DNA from: Numida meleagris
Lineage: Eukaryota > Chordata > Aves > Galliformes > Numididae
DNA: 64,000 bases
Direction: 5' to 3'
Assembly: GCF_002078875.1 (NCBI RefSeq)
Contig: NC_034412.1
Location: 76,897,458 to 76,961,457 of the forward strand
A program made the translations under genes and the position numbers. This document shows, in pieces, positions 46,195 through 58,899 of the stretch. The notes beneath the pieces are model-generated. The model ran no database searches, was not told the origin of the DNA, and saw only the letters and a list, made by a program, of their open reading frames with translations. Position 1 is the stretch's first letter. Every line of letters begins with the position of its first letter.

Positions 46195-46674
46195 GCCCAA
46201 ATCCCCATTGACCAGAGGATGCTCTGAACCCTCTTAATTCTCCAGGAGGGAAAAGAGAGCTGGGAAGAGGTTCTTCAGGAAAACCTTGCAGCAAGAGCAG
46301 GCACAGGATTTGGGGCAGCTCTTTCATTTTGGGGGAACACCTACTCTTCTGTCCTTCCTGTGTCCCTGGTGATGTAGTGGGGACAGAGAGGGGATGCTCA
46401 GCAGCCTGCAAGCTGCGCAAGCTGGGAGCTAAGGCATTTCTAAATGCATCCATTTCCAATGTGAAGGTTAGGGAAGGGTTCTGCCCCAAAGGGCAGTGGG
46501 CATAGAACAGACTCCCCATGGCAGTGAGCACAGCCCTGAGCTGCCAGAGCACAGGGAGCACAGGGACACTGCTCTTAGCCATAAGGTTTGTGTAGTGCTG
46601 TGTGGGCCCAGGAGTTTGGATTTTTGATCTGTGTAGGTCCTTTCAAGTCAGGATATTCTGTGATTCTGTGATAT
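46195..46674 (+). mobile_element. CR1 LINE 3' end, other subfamily
   Basis: TTCTGCCCCAAAGGGCAGTGG, CAGACTCCCCATGGCAGTGAG, GAGCTGCCAGAGC and GGACACTGCTCTTAGCCATAA are phrases of the CR1-C-like 3' region, closing with GGATATTCTGTGATTCTGTG (tail). The 130-codon open frame on the opposite strand (46190-46582) is only the antisense of this GC-rich element. It covers the same consensus region as the adjacent minus-strand piece but is a different subfamily, so the two are separate insertions. Confidence 0.85.
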
Positions 46675-46929
46675 TAATACTGATCTAATAATCTGATACA
46701 ATTTTGTGAAAGGAATAAATTGTTCATTTTTTTTGAAAGTCTAGCACAGAAATCAAACTTACAGCCAGCTGAAATTATGTCAGCAATTCTATCAAGCCTC
46801 TCTTCCATCTTCAATCCTTTTTTTTTTCCTGAGGTGTTAATTTGTGTTGTTATATATCTGCCAAATCAATCTAGAAATGGCTGTTCTCATCAGGAAATTT
46901 CAGTAATATGAGAAATCCCAGTTTAACAT
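46675..46929. other. Short unassigned spacer
   Basis: AT-rich sequence between two plus-strand CR1 3' ends; nothing recognised. Confidence 0.4.
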
Positions 46930-47147
46930 AGAAAATGTTTTTTTTTACTCTGGGAGTAAACATCTGGAACAGGTTGCCCAGAGAAGTTTTAGTGTCTCAG
47001 AGACTTGGTGATACTCAGAACCCAACTGGAGGCACCTGAGCAACCTGCTCTTAGTGGTCCTGCTTTAACTACAAGGTTGGACTACATGATCTCCAGACGT
47101 GCCTTCCAACTTCAATTATTTTGTGATTCTGTGATACTCTGTGATAC
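46930..47147 (+). mobile_element. CR1 LINE 3' end
   Basis: TTTACTCTGGGAGTAAACATC and TGGAACAGGTTGCCCAGAG give the RT C-terminus. AAGGTTGGACTACATGATCTC and GCCTTCCAACTTCAATTAT give the 3' UTR, and TTGTGATTCTGTGATACTCTG the tail. A short 5'-truncated copy. Confidence 0.88.
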
Positions 47148-50100
47148 CAGGGTTTTGTTCTCAAAAATGAACACAATCTGCAGGTAAACACAAACTGCTT
47201 AATTTGCATTTTGTATATTCCATGTTGTATAAAAATTACTTCTGCATTGATAACATATAGTCTGTTCAGGGAAGAAAAAAAGGTCATACATCATGAGTCA
47301 TATACTTTGCTCCAACTATTTGCCTCTTCAGAAAAGATCATCAGTTTGGGCAGGAATGAGGAACGATATTCCCTTTGATGGTTTCTTCCATTCACATTTC
47401 AAAGATGTGTACATCATTTTAAGCTACGTGATTCTGTTAGGATCAGAGAGTACAGGGGGAGGAAGAGGTGATATAGCAGCCATGCTCTGTTTGTTGTATA
47501 GTACAAGTAAGTGAATAAAAAAAACTAACAGAAATATACTCTGAAATGAATGTGTTTGTCTTATCTATGGAAATTATAAAATGCAATAAAATAGAGCTTT
47601 TTGATGGTATACTGGCTGGACTGTACCAAAAACTGAATGGTATCTGCATAATCCAGAAATGATGAGGACACTTGTCACAAAGGTTTACATGTTCAGTATT
47701 CTGCTTGAGTTTAAAACTCTCCAAATTATCAGCCTTTCTCCAAAATTAGAGTGATATGTTGTGGAACAGTTTGTTAAAAGGTGTGATCCATGCCTACATT
47801 TTGTAAAATATCTTTTCATCAAAAATTGACAAAAAAATAACACATTTCTATGGGCTATAGCTAAGTGAAATGTCAGCCTCTCAATGCAATCTTTTGTTTG
47901 GCTCATCCAAATTTACTTCAGAATAGGCACTTGAACTAACTCATCCGGACATATACCAGCAAAATATATGGTTTGATTGTATTACTGCAATTTTACTGTA
48001 GTTATGCAGTCGAGGCATAAGCTTGGTCTACAGCCAGCAGTAAGGAGAGGAGCATAGTGATGGATTTTAATTTGTTCTCATGAATTGTGCTTCAGAAACT
48101 TTCTGATCTGGTTCAGAATTTTAAAACCAGCATGCATTCAGTACAGACTATGAAATTTCCCAAGTACTTAAAAAAAATTACTTAAAAAAGTCCAACGTAT
48201 TTCCTACACACCTTTTTAGTACTTGATTACTGCTGACATATTTGTCTGAAATCTCAATGCAAATGTAACTAAAATGTATGGAGAACTCTAGGTTCACATT
48301 ACTGTTTATATCAAAAGGTCAGTTAACACTAACAATAGATGCACAAACATAGTCAATTATCACACAGCAATATAACTTACACTTTATCAAAGGCCCAAAC
48401 TGTGTTACACATCACTACCTACCAAGAGCTACTAAAGGATAAGGTTAAAGATTTCTTCAGGCTGTTTAACAAACCTCTGGAAGGAAAGGAAACACAGTTG
48501 AAGATCCATCACAGAAGATGATTTGCTTGCAATGTCCTTTCTTTGTCTGAAACAGTGGAGCATGCCTAATGTTTCAACTCAGTGTAGGGAGAACAGTAAG
48601 TAGTAAATGAGAAGCACAGCTGTCTCTTAATTAGCCCTCTCCTTGCAATAGCTAGAGTTACAGATTGAAATAAGAGCTAGCCAGAGAATGAGGAAAATGG
48701 GATAAAAGCTGAAGAAGTACTGCTTCCCTCCCTCATTGAAAATGTTGAATTAAATTTACACTGTTGAGGGAGAGAAATAGGTTACTGTACTTTCTTTACA
48801 TATTACATACACTTTAATAAATCTACTATTTATCTCATATGCATTAGTGAGTTTAATGTTTTTTGTAGTTTTAGTTATTTCACTCTTTTATCAACCTGTT
48901 TTAAAAAAATACTCAAACCATAAGCCCTATCATTGAGAGAATGATGGCTATTGTGTATATCATATATAAATTTGGCCTCTGCCAATTCTTGTTAAAATAT
49001 CAGTTCATAGATTCGAAGATTTTTTTATAATAAGAGGGACCATTCTGCTCATATATTCGTGTTCCCTTTATAGAGTAGGCCATGAACTTTTACAGTCACT
49101 TTCATCAAACTCAATAAAATAGTAACTGAGCAAGAATGCAAAGTAAGAAAAAAATCATTCTGTGGAGGTCAAATAAAAAAAATACGTCTGACATTTGAGA
49201 CTACAACCATACTGAAAGAATAGTACTTCTAAATTTGAAATTGTGCACTAATTAATTTGAATAAATATTTAAGTGAAAATTTATAATGAAGTATTGAACC
49301 AAATTATTGCCAGCTAATAAACAGCAACAACAACAAAAGCCTAGGTATTTTATAATTGCAATGAATGCAAGTATTTTAACAACTTATTGTGTTAAAAATT
49401 AGTTACACCTCAAAGTAAATGATCTTTTAAGGTATGTGTACAAGGATGGACTGTGATAATTGTGTGTTTTAATTCTTGTTGAATATAATTCATATTATTT
49501 TTGGTAAAAGTAAGAGGTATATCATTGAGAGAATCAGAGAGAGAAGGTCCAGGTACAATTGAGCAAATACACTAATAACAAGGGAACTGTTTCTCATTTC
49601 TACCCTCTATTGTTAAGAAATTGTGGGAAAGCCCAGTCATGAGTTAAAAAAAAAAAAAAAAAAAAAGCAAAAACAGAGCTTCAAGAAGAGCTAAAGGCAA
49701 AATGAATTTTAATTAGACAATCAAAACAAAGATCAGCATGTTCCTCCTTCAAGGAGTATATAGGCAATAAATAGACATGATCAGCTTGCTACATCTGTTC
49801 TTGTATTCATTGTGTTTATTTGAATAAATAGACTACACTTCCTATTTAAATAGTTTTTGTTCTGGTAAGGACAATATTCTGATTCTTGCTGTCTTGTGCT
49901 TCATCATTTTGTTCATCTTGATTAAGTTTTTAGTAATTATTGTGTTTGTAGTAGTTAGTGGCATTTTTTTTTCTGTTTCAGTAGACTCAGCCTTCTTGAA
50001 CTTTCTAACAGGGCCTTTGCTGAAGTTTTCTTTGGCTTTCCCCCTGCTGTTTTGTTGTTTTTTTTTTTTTAAATAACTTTTTAAATTTTTTAATTTTAAA

Positions 50101-51239
50101 TTAGTTTAATTTTTAAATTTGCATCATCTTGAATCTTTTCCAAACCTTCTTTCTGTTGATGTCTTCAGTTTCTGGGAGGTTGTTTTGCCACTTGTGCAGG
50201 CTTCTGAGCACCCATTTATGGTTGCTATTGTCCTGCTGTGTTTTATGACTCAGAAACTCCCTAAAAAGTCATTGTAAAGCCTTTCCTATGTGCTGTCATG
50301 GTGAAGATCTTGTCTGCTTTCTAGGATTTTTTTTTTTTTACTTTCTAAGTCATCATCTATGTTTTCTTAGTGCCTTTCTGATATTGTTATGGGAATCTTC
50401 CACTAAAAAGTGTACTGTGAGAAAGATGGGCAATCCTACTGTGGGATCTCCCCTGCATGCGGAAATAGTTCCACTATTGGAAACTGTTGCATAAGTTCAG
50501 TAAGGGAAATTTTTTATGATAAAGGGAAAAGAATCTACAGGGATAAAAGAAAAGAGATCCTGTAGTATGATCAACATTGAACAGGTTAAGCCAAGATTTC
50601 ACCAAAAGTTATTCTTAGCTTGAAGGCACATCTAAAGAAGAGGTTCTGTTTTTTAAGGATAATAGTGGTTCAAGTGGAGTTTTATTTACAGGATCTTTCT
50701 ATTTTCTGCTTTGTTTGCTTGTTTTCTGTGTAGGAGTTCATTGTGTGGAGTATTGTTCTGATAATTCCTTAGATTTCTGGAATCAGAGCTCATTAATGTA
50801 AAAATCCTGGCTTTGTCTCTGGATAACTTGCTAATGATCCACAGTATTACAATTCTCTTGTTCTGTGGGTTAGGTTAAACTGTCCATATTACCATAATCC
50901 ATAATCTACCTCAACATTCAGCCTGAATAAATCCTGAATCTTACAGTCAACTACTAGCATGTTTTGTGCCTTGATTTCAGCTGTTTAAGACCAAAAACTA
51001 CAGCAGACAAAACAGACTCAATTTGGGGGAAAAATAGCTTTATTTACTCTTAGTTAAAACTGATCCAGAAATGAAGCCCAGAAGACAAACATTAAAACAA
51101 CAGAATTGAGCAACTCTTTGCAGGTAGTGGCTGCTGCATGTTGAAATAAAAGTACTCAAAATAGATTGAAGTTTGCTGAGGTTATAAAAGAGAATGATTT
51201 CTCACTGCTGCACTAAAAGGAGGGGAAAGACACTGAATT
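47148..51239. other. AT-rich unassigned sequence
   Basis: About 4 kb without a recognised gene or transposon. Contains an A21 run at 49646-49666 and an AT-only stretch around 50060-50118. Short open frames lie in low-complexity sequence. Confidence 0.5.
49646..49666. repeat. A21 homopolymer
   Basis: Uninterrupted run of 21 A after GAGTT and before GCAAAAACAG. No upstream gene-like body. Confidence 0.85.
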
Positions 51240-51900
51240 TGATTGTGTATATTCCACTTCAGCATGGGATTGGCTGTGGGTGCCCAAGTGGTGGCAGCAT
51301 GGGCTGAAATGCTTCTGCAAGAAGAGGCTGGGCTGCTCCATACTGGACAGAAATTGTGCCAGATGCCCCCAGTAGCCTGGCGTGGCTGGGCCCTGATTCC
51401 AGGATAGTGATGCTTTTCCAAAAATGTATTTAAGAAGGGGTAAAAAAAAAAGCAGGAAGAGGAGGAGGGAACAAAATAGATTTAGAAACAGCAGTTCATA
51501 CACCAAGGTCAGGAAGGGCAGGTGCTGCAGGCACTGAGCAGGTATTCCTCAGTAGCCTGTGGTGCAGCCCATGCTGGAGCAGATGGATACTCCTGATGGA
51601 TCTGTGACCTGTGGAGAGCCCATGCTGGAGCAGGGAAGAAATGTAAGAAAGAAGGAGCAACAGAAAGGAACTACTGTGTACTTACTGTTAACCCCCAGTT
51701 TGCCTTGTACAACTTGAGGCTCAGATAGAAATGCTGTGGGCAAAGGAGTGATGCTGAAGCTGAGAAGGGGGAAGGAAAAATGGTTATCTTTTTGTTTCTC
51801 ACTACCCAAATCTATGCTAACTGGCAGTAAATTAAGGTAATTCTCCCGAGGTTGAGCCTGATATGTGCTGTCCCTGTCTTTATGTGATGTTTTATCTGGG
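51240..51900 (+). mobile_element. Older ERVL-type LTR, different family
   Basis: Recognised by CCCATGCTGGAGCAGATGGAT and GAGAGCCCATGCTGGAGCAG (a near repeat of GCCCATGCTGGAGCAG), GAAGGAGCAACAGAAAGGAAC, TTTCTCACTACCCAAATC, and AACTGGCAGTAAATTAAGGTA with AATTCTCCCGAGGTTGAGCC. This order is typical of long avian ERVL LTRs as I remember them. A TATA-like TGTATTTAAG is at 51425-51434. Ends are not sharp and no target duplication was found, so coordinates are approximate. The antisense open frames here (86-97 codons) are incidental. Confidence 0.6.
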
Positions 51901-52080
51901 TGGGAATCATGCTGATAGCCAAAGCTAGCCCAGTAAGTGTGGTAAGTGTGCTGATAGTGCTATCAGCCCTGCAGACAGAAACCTGCTGTGGTTAGAGAAG
52001 CAGATCTTAATGGAAATAACTGGTAAGAAAACATTGAACCTACTTGATATATTTAATCTACACTTTGGAATAGTTTAGAG

Positions 52081-52800
52081 CATGGATGTCCAGCCTTTTG
52101 GCTTGTCTGGGCTGCATTTAGTGAATAGAAATTGTCTTGGGCTTCATATACATAGATTGCTCCAAAAGTAACACCTCCTATTTATTTCCACAGAAACTAC
52201 AGCACAGACCATAATAATAGTATTTGATAGAACAAATTCTCAGCTACAAAACACAATTTTTGAACATAGTTACCACCATTAGCTATGCATTTTTACCAGT
52301 GATGAGCAAGAGCCTACATGCCGTGCTTGTAACAATCTGCATCAGTGAAGATGACCCACTGTCACCACTGCTGAAACGGACCATCCTCCACCTCACTGTG
52401 CTCACATTCACTGTTTGATCTCCATAAACATTCAGCAAGAGTCAGTGAATGTCAGTGGGTGCAATTTTTTCTGCATGGAGGAATTCAGTTACACACCTTT
52501 GCTTCGTACACACTTCCATGTCAGATGTCATTTTGTTGGACTGCCCCTCTGCTGCCATCTGTCACACAGCAACAAAATGTAACAGAATATTGATGGGAAG
52601 GTTCAACCTCTACTGCCGTACCACCAACATCCACCTCTAAAGTTACGGGCCAACATCATAAAATAGGAGGCATTACTTTTGGAGCAGCCCGCACGAAATA
52701 TACACTATTGTCAATATATAAGTAACAAAACATTTTAATTTAAAATATCTTTATTAAAACATTAAAAAAGAGAGGAACAAAAGTATAAAATAAGTGGGAT
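52081..52800 (+). mobile_element. Probable hAT (Charlie12/MER30-like) transposon, interrupted by mariner
   Basis: The left piece (52081-52150) reads CATGGATGTCCAGCC, TTTTGGCTTGTCTGGGC and AATTGTCTTGGGC. This resembles the left end of MER30/Charlie12-type hAT elements (CAGGGGTGTCCAATC, TTTTGGCTTCCCTGGGCC, ATTGTCTTGGGCC) as I recall them. After the mariner the text continues with CACGAAATACACTATTG, which fits the next phrase of the same element (ACATAAAATACACTAACAC). The right end is not identified; sequence to about 53100 may still belong to it. No 8-bp target duplication could be confirmed. Confidence 0.55.
52149..52695 (-). mobile_element. Mariner (Galluhop/Mariner1_GG-like), internally deleted copy
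   Basis: Element about 52151-52693 (543 bp), with TA at 52149-52150 on the left and CG where TA is expected on the right. The left end CATAGATTGCTCCAAAAGTAA and the right end, read in reverse, TGCGGGCTGCTCCAAAAGTAA form the inverted repeats. On the minus strand it carries the same N-terminal transposase region as the 33-kb copy (VYGDQTVN.STVR, then RFSSGDS). It then jumps straight to the C-terminal part ending in KCIANGGNYV, with stops. The deletion junction differs from that of the 33-kb copy. Open frames on the plus strand inside it (52224-52640) are antisense. Confidence 0.85.
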
Positions 52801-54049
52801 ATTTGACTTTGGTTTTGTGAAACTAACACACCAGTCTGGTTTGATGGCAGTGGTTGCAATTCTTAGTGAGGTTTCAAGGTGTTCATCAGAGATTTTTTAT
52901 GAAATTTTATTCTTCCGGTACTTCATCCTTGGCAATGATTGTTCAAACTGTGTGTATTTCCAAAAAGAGGTGACATGAATAAGGTGTGATTGGGAAGTGA
53001 AGGATATTTTTCTCTGCTAAGATAGGGATTATGAAAGTCCAGTAAAGAGACATGATCAGATTTTTGAGTTGAATATCTGATTGCAACCTTATACATTCCA
53101 TTTCCATTCACATTTTATTCACCTGCTTAAAGCATAAAGCAGTAATTGCCTACATTAACAAGTTTTGTCTAGTGTCTTTAACCACTGTTGCATTGGTTCA
53201 GACCTAGTACTTTTCAGAGCCATGCAAAAATATGCACTGAAGGATGTAGTCCCAAATTTACTGAAAGGGAAGTATTCAGCTCTCCCGGGCATGTTTCTTT
53301 AACTCAGAGATCCATAATCATTAGATAAAAATGAATCAATAAAATTTATTTATGAAATATCTTTTTTTCATCAATTTCTGCCGAGTTGAACATGGATTTA
53401 CATTTCTAACTATATTAAGCTATCTCTCTCTGCATTTGGCACAACTACCTTAAAAACAGACTTGAACACACATAAATGGACCAAAGCAAATATTTTGCAT
53501 GGGGTAACTTTATTTTCTGGCTCAGAATTATGCTATGTACATGTTCTATGGCTTGTATAAAATGTAGAAAGTAATGAGGCTCATCTTTATCATGCTATTG
53601 TCATTTCAAAGCACTGAAATGCAAAAATTAGAATTATCATTAGTTCCACAAGTTTTTTCCACATAATGAAAACAATTAATCAGTGTAAACTGAATATTTC
53701 AAGTCACTGGCAAGGAATGAATTCCTAGACTCCTCACAAGTAGAACTTGCAATTTTTTTTTTTATTATTTTTTATTTTTTTTACTTTCTCCATTATGCAA
53801 GCATTAAGATTTTAAATGTCTGTTCTGGTGTCCAAGCATAAAAAATGAAGCGAGAATAGAGTTTGTTCCAGCCATTTGCATACCCTAAGGTAGGATCAAT
53901 GAACTGTATCTTCCTCAGTACAAGATAGGACATATTTAGACATTTTTAAGGGCAATTTTTATGGCTCTGGAAAGTCTTGGCTTCCATAGGATATGTATTT
54001 ATATGTTCCTTTTCTTACTGGTGTTAAGCCTTTTTCACCCTCCATGAGC
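52801..54049. other. Unassigned sequence
   Basis: No gene seen. The first 300 bases may be the remainder of the hAT element. A T-rich tract lies at 53753-53782. Confidence 0.4.
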
Positions 54050-55150
54050 TCAGAAGCAGTTTATCCAGTAACACTTCAAAGTTCATTGTATTCTTTCTTC
54101 ATTATTTTCCCTAAGCTTAGCAACCATAATTCAGGCAATCTTTCTTCAAAGGTGTTGTCTCTGATCATTCATTTTTCTCCTGACTACTTCCAGCTGATGC
54201 CTAAAACTGAATGCAGTTCGCTAAATGAAGCTTACTAATGTGGGAGTAAAAGATTACTGTTTATGTCATAAATGTAGCATGAGATCTCCCTCTTGTGCAA
54301 GATGACATTTCAACTTCTGTTCAGTTTATATTTACTAATTTCCCAGGTTGCCTTTTGAGCTACTGCTGACTAGCTGGTATACTCCCCACTGTACATAGGT
54401 GGTTGATTTCTCCTTTTCAAGTGCAGAGTGTTGTCCGTACTGAATTTTGCCTTGCTTCCTTCCTTCTCATGCCCTGCTTCCTCCTCATACTGCTCGTCCG
54501 GCTGGTATGTGTTGAACCAGAATTTTAGTTCTGTCTTCTAATGCTCCTTCAAGCTTCATTTCATATGCCATGTATTTATAAATATTCCATTTATTATACC
54601 ATCAACAAAAGTAATAGTAAAAAAGATCGATGCCTTGTAGAACCACCCTTAATGTTGCCCTCCATTTTGACAGGGAACTACTAACAACTGATTTCTAACT
54701 ACTTTCCAGCCAGTTTACACGCTCTTCATGTGCACCATGCTTTTCTAAATTGTTTATCACAATATCACATCAAAAGCATTTGGGAAGTCAAGTTACAACA
54801 TCTGCTGTTTTTCCTCTCTTGTTTGGGTATCCTATCATGTCAGAAAAGGAGATGTGTTACATTGACAGTATATATTTATGATAAATCCATACTGACTTCT
54901 CATCTCTTTGTGTTTCTCCCAGCGCTTAAAGCAATTTGTTGTCTATTTTTTGTTTTTCTTTTAAGGAATTTATTTCAGGCAAAAAGTCTATAAATACAAA
55001 CATTTGATTCTTTCCTTTTAAAGATGGGAAGTATGACACTACTTTTATTTTCTGAAATTTCATGTGTTCTTTAAAACATTCCCAACACAACTGCTAGAGG
55101 ATCACACTCCACACCAAATTTGGTAGGGATCCTAGGTCTGCATCAGCCTA
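54050..55150 (-). mobile_element. Very old LINE fragment (CR1/L3-like)
   Basis: The plus strand shows, in order, weak matches to the reverse complement of CR1/L3 ORF2. TTCAGGCAATCTTTCTTCAAAG and TGATCATTCATTTTTCTCC come first (C-terminal region), then GCCAGTTTACACGCTC and AAGCATTTGGGAAGTCAAGTT (the region before the RT core, KAFDTVSH side). TTATGATAAATCCATACTGAC (antisense of QHGF.K) and AAAGATGGGAAGTATGACAC follow. Divergence is so high that no reading frame survives. The order of matches makes it credible, but limits and family are uncertain. Confidence 0.5.
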
Positions 55151-58100
55151 AACAGACTTGGAAATACATAACCTATTCAACTACTCCAGCAGACTGCTTT
55201 CTTTTTATCTGTTTTTACTGCTTAAATTTACTGTGAAATATTTATAAATATATAGCTATAATATGCAAAGACAGTCTCATCACAGTTTTTCTCTGCTTTC
55301 ATGTATTTCATTTCAGCTTTCCTATTTATAGTCTCTTTTTCACTGAACATAATTTACAAAGATAATCAACTGTTATGATACAGAAAAAATAAACTTATGA
55401 GGGCATTTAATCCTATGCTATTTGCATAGCAAATTATCCTTTGCCTGAACTACAGTAATTGTAAAGATGTTAAAACTGGTTTAAGATGTATCATTCATAT
55501 ACTCTTCGCATTGCTAATGCATCTGTCTAAAGGAATTCAGCTCTTATTTGATAAAAAGTGCTTATTGTATGCCATGTAGTTTGATTTCTTTTTGGAAGAA
55601 GCTATAATCTCTACAGAAAAAGAAAATAGTGGTGAATTTATTGTAAGTCATTCCACAATTCAGCCTTTTCATACACAGCACATATATTACACTCACCTGG
55701 CAGCGTTCGTTATTGTTAATAATATATATAATGCACAAAGTTACTTCCCAGATTATGTTATCAAATTGTATTTTGAATTCAGGATTGCAAATATATAGAG
55801 CTGAGTGTCTAAAGACTACAGTGTTTTTACCAATTTGGAAGGTAGAAATACTAACTTCATAAGGTAGTAGATATAATCTAGAAGATATTAGAAAAAAAAT
55901 GATTAAAAAGGAAGTCCTTTACTGATGTAATGTCACTTTAATGTGTGAGATTTTGATCAATTGAGAGCTGCAGGTTCTGTATGTACTTAGAAGTATAGAG
56001 AATTGTTTGCAGTCTTGAAACAGTAAGAATATACTGTATTTCATCTAAAGATATAAAACAAAGAATCTCTTCACACCAAAGTTAACATACTTGCCTGATT
56101 GTTCCCCAGAGCACAATCCTTGATCATGTAAGAGTTTTTGAATCCTGTTTACAAAAGTCCTTAGACCACTCTGGAAAATCTTCAGATTTTTTGATTGCGT
56201 TGGATGAAGGGTGCTGGGTATGACCAGCCACTTACCAGAGAGATACGCAGTTGTTTTGCAGCTTCTTTCTACATTTTAAATGAACTTGCTTAATGAGATA
56301 AAATTTAAAGTTACCAACATTGTCCTTCTGAAGAAGTTTTGAACTATAATGCTATGATCTTTAAAGCTTTATGCGTGTGTTAAATATGTCACAAGTAATT
56401 AATGAAATAGTTTTGATATGTAGGCTTTCCTGTCTTGCCCTCTAAAGGTTGCCTAAAGGCATATTGAATTGATAACAGATCTTTATGGATAGAAGATCAT
56501 GAATAAAACTATTGGAATAATTTATAAATAAAATACTGCCAAGATCATACTGTTGCTTTTCAGCTTCACCTGCCATTATGCAGTTGTAACTAAATATTTT
56601 ATGTAATTACTTATTAAAAATGTTACATATGTACAAATTTATGTAATGTTAACTGAAGGTTGACCTCATATAATATCTATTTTCCTGTGATTTCACATCT
56701 AAGTATTACTTTTCAGCAGAATTCTCTCTGAAAATTCATATTAAACCTAAGGCCTCACTTAAAGTAGGACATCTTCACTCAAGATAAAAGAGAGTGAAAT
56801 GGTGGGACTTATGTTCAAATTCACAGATTCATAGAGCTCCCTCCTCCCCCCCCCACCCCCTTTAGAATAGCTATGGATAAAAGTTGTATTGTTTTATTGT
56901 TAATCCAAGTAATGTTCTAACAGTCCAGAGAGAGATGCTCTTTGTAAATGGGGGCACCATTGCCATTAAGGTAGAGCTAAGCATTTCAGGCTCAAGACAT
57001 TCTGCAAAGTATTTCCCAAGAGCAAATATGTGTCACATTCTACTAATTATGGAATTTAATGATTACTTTGCCAGGCTTTCAAAATCCTGCCTCTGAAAGG
57101 AATTAAGATGAATAACTAAGGCTATTGAATGTCTTGTCTTTCCATTTAACTGTACTGACAAAAGAGACATGTTTTGACAGTAGTCAGACGATTAATGGTA
57201 AGTTCTGCTTCAAGGGAAAAAAAATGAGATTTTTTTTCCTCAGATTCATCTTTATTTCTCTGACTTCAGAGCAGGTACTACTCTCTACACATCTCCTTGA
57301 AAGGCTTCACTGTAGTGGTGCCATGTGGGTTAGGCTGAACTGAAACTTCTGATTAAAAGCGTGATACTGTTTCAGAAGCCTATGAAATTCTAGTGGTTTT
57401 CATATAAATCAGTTTATTAGCAGCTCATAAGGTGGTCTTTCCATTGTAATAATATTTAAATTTATTATATGTTGCAGGCAGGGGTCAAATTTAATCCCCC
57501 ACACACTGCTAACCTGATCTGACAGTATATTTGGAGGTGTGAAGCAATGTGTAATACTGGGACAAACAAATCCAAAGAAATGTGCCACTTTTATATCTTC
57601 TACTTACACATTCTCTTTTTCTGTGAATTTATATGTAAATAAAGGTAATGTGAGAGATATTTTTGTTCTTTTTCCAACTATTCTAAAGTGTTGTTGAGCT
57701 GATGCTTGGCAGTATGATGTTTCAAAGTAGATAGTTTTCTTGCCTCAGTGATTTTGCATCTCACCTTTATTTCCCGTGTTAGTCAATCCAGATTTTTCCT
57801 TTGAACCTCAAAGACTTTCATTCAACTGCATTTGCTAGTGACAGACATTGATAATGTAATCACATATGATAGCTGTAAACTAGGTACATGAAGAACATAA
57901 ACATTATGACAATAAACTCGATAATGATGTAATTGACAGCACAAGGGGCTGCTAATCCTTTTAAAAATAATTTTGTTATGTCTGTCAATAATAAGAAATG
58001 GTCACATTTCTATATATCTGTTGATGTAAACTATATATTTCTATCATATTTAAATATTTAGATTTATAGAGTCATTGGTCCAAAACAATTGGACTACAAA

Positions 58101-58899
58101 GCAGTTAGAGTAGGTTGATCATGGCCATTATGTTATTTTACTCACTGGTATATTACTTTATCCTCTTACTTCACTCTTAACTCAGATACTGCAGGAAAAT
58201 TTGAAAGGGAAAATAAATGAAAAATAAATATGTGAATTTCAAGGAAGAAAATTCCTGAAAACAAAATTTTTCAAGGATTATTAGATTTTGCATCTTAAAG
58301 GGATTACCTGTAATTTAGTAGCTAGAAGTGCCTGCACAGCCCCCTGCCCCTGCAAGTGCATGGAACTGTGTGAATAATTGAATGCTTTAGTGCCTATGTG
58401 AGGGGGGATTACATCATTTTGAGATTTGCAGTAGAGGAATGTGTAGAAATTTAGAAGCTGTAAGTGTTCAGTATTGTGGTCTATTTGTTTCATTGCTGAT
58501 ATTGATCCTACATATGTTATTAACTGCTTGTTAACAAATCTATAATAAACTGCTTTAGTCCTGATTTTGTTAAAAACATGAAGGTTGAGAAGTTTTCTAC
58601 TGGGGCAGGCAGCAAACTATGCTTTGCTGTCTGTCTGTGCAGACACCTGTGTGCAGCTTTTGTCCTCCTTTATGAGGACAGAGTGGGTGGCAGGAACATG
58701 TGGTGGTGATAGTGGCCACAAGCTGAGTGACTCTTGCTGGGTGGTGTTCTGTTCTGATGGGCTTGCAGTCTCAGGAGACCTGATGAGGTGTGACTCACCC
58801 CAAAGTGGCAGGCATCTGCACGCAGTTGCCTTTTGCTGTTTTGGTGCTCCTAAGGGAGCAGAGTGAATGGTGTCTGCAGATGTATTACTATGCAGTTTG
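55151..58899. other. AT-rich unassigned sequence
   Basis: About 3.7 kb with no gene or named repeat, apart from a C-rich tract at 56838-56860. From about 58580 the base composition becomes GC-richer. This part may already belong to the 5' side of the CR1 that is recognisable from 58900. A 166-codon antisense open frame (58617-59117) spans that region but has no domain. Confidence 0.45.
56838..56860. repeat. C-rich tract
   Basis: TCCCTCCT followed by nine C, one A and five C. The opposite strand is a run-rich G tract. Confidence 0.7.

Noticed and set aside
46190..46582. 130-codon open frame on the minus strand
   Set aside because: It is the antisense strand of a CR1 3' end whose GC-rich sequence lacks stops by composition.
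46020..46674. Head-to-head CR1 pieces as a single 5'-inverted (twin-primed) element
   Set aside because: Both pieces contain the RT C-terminal region and belong to different subfamilies, so they cannot be two parts of one copy.
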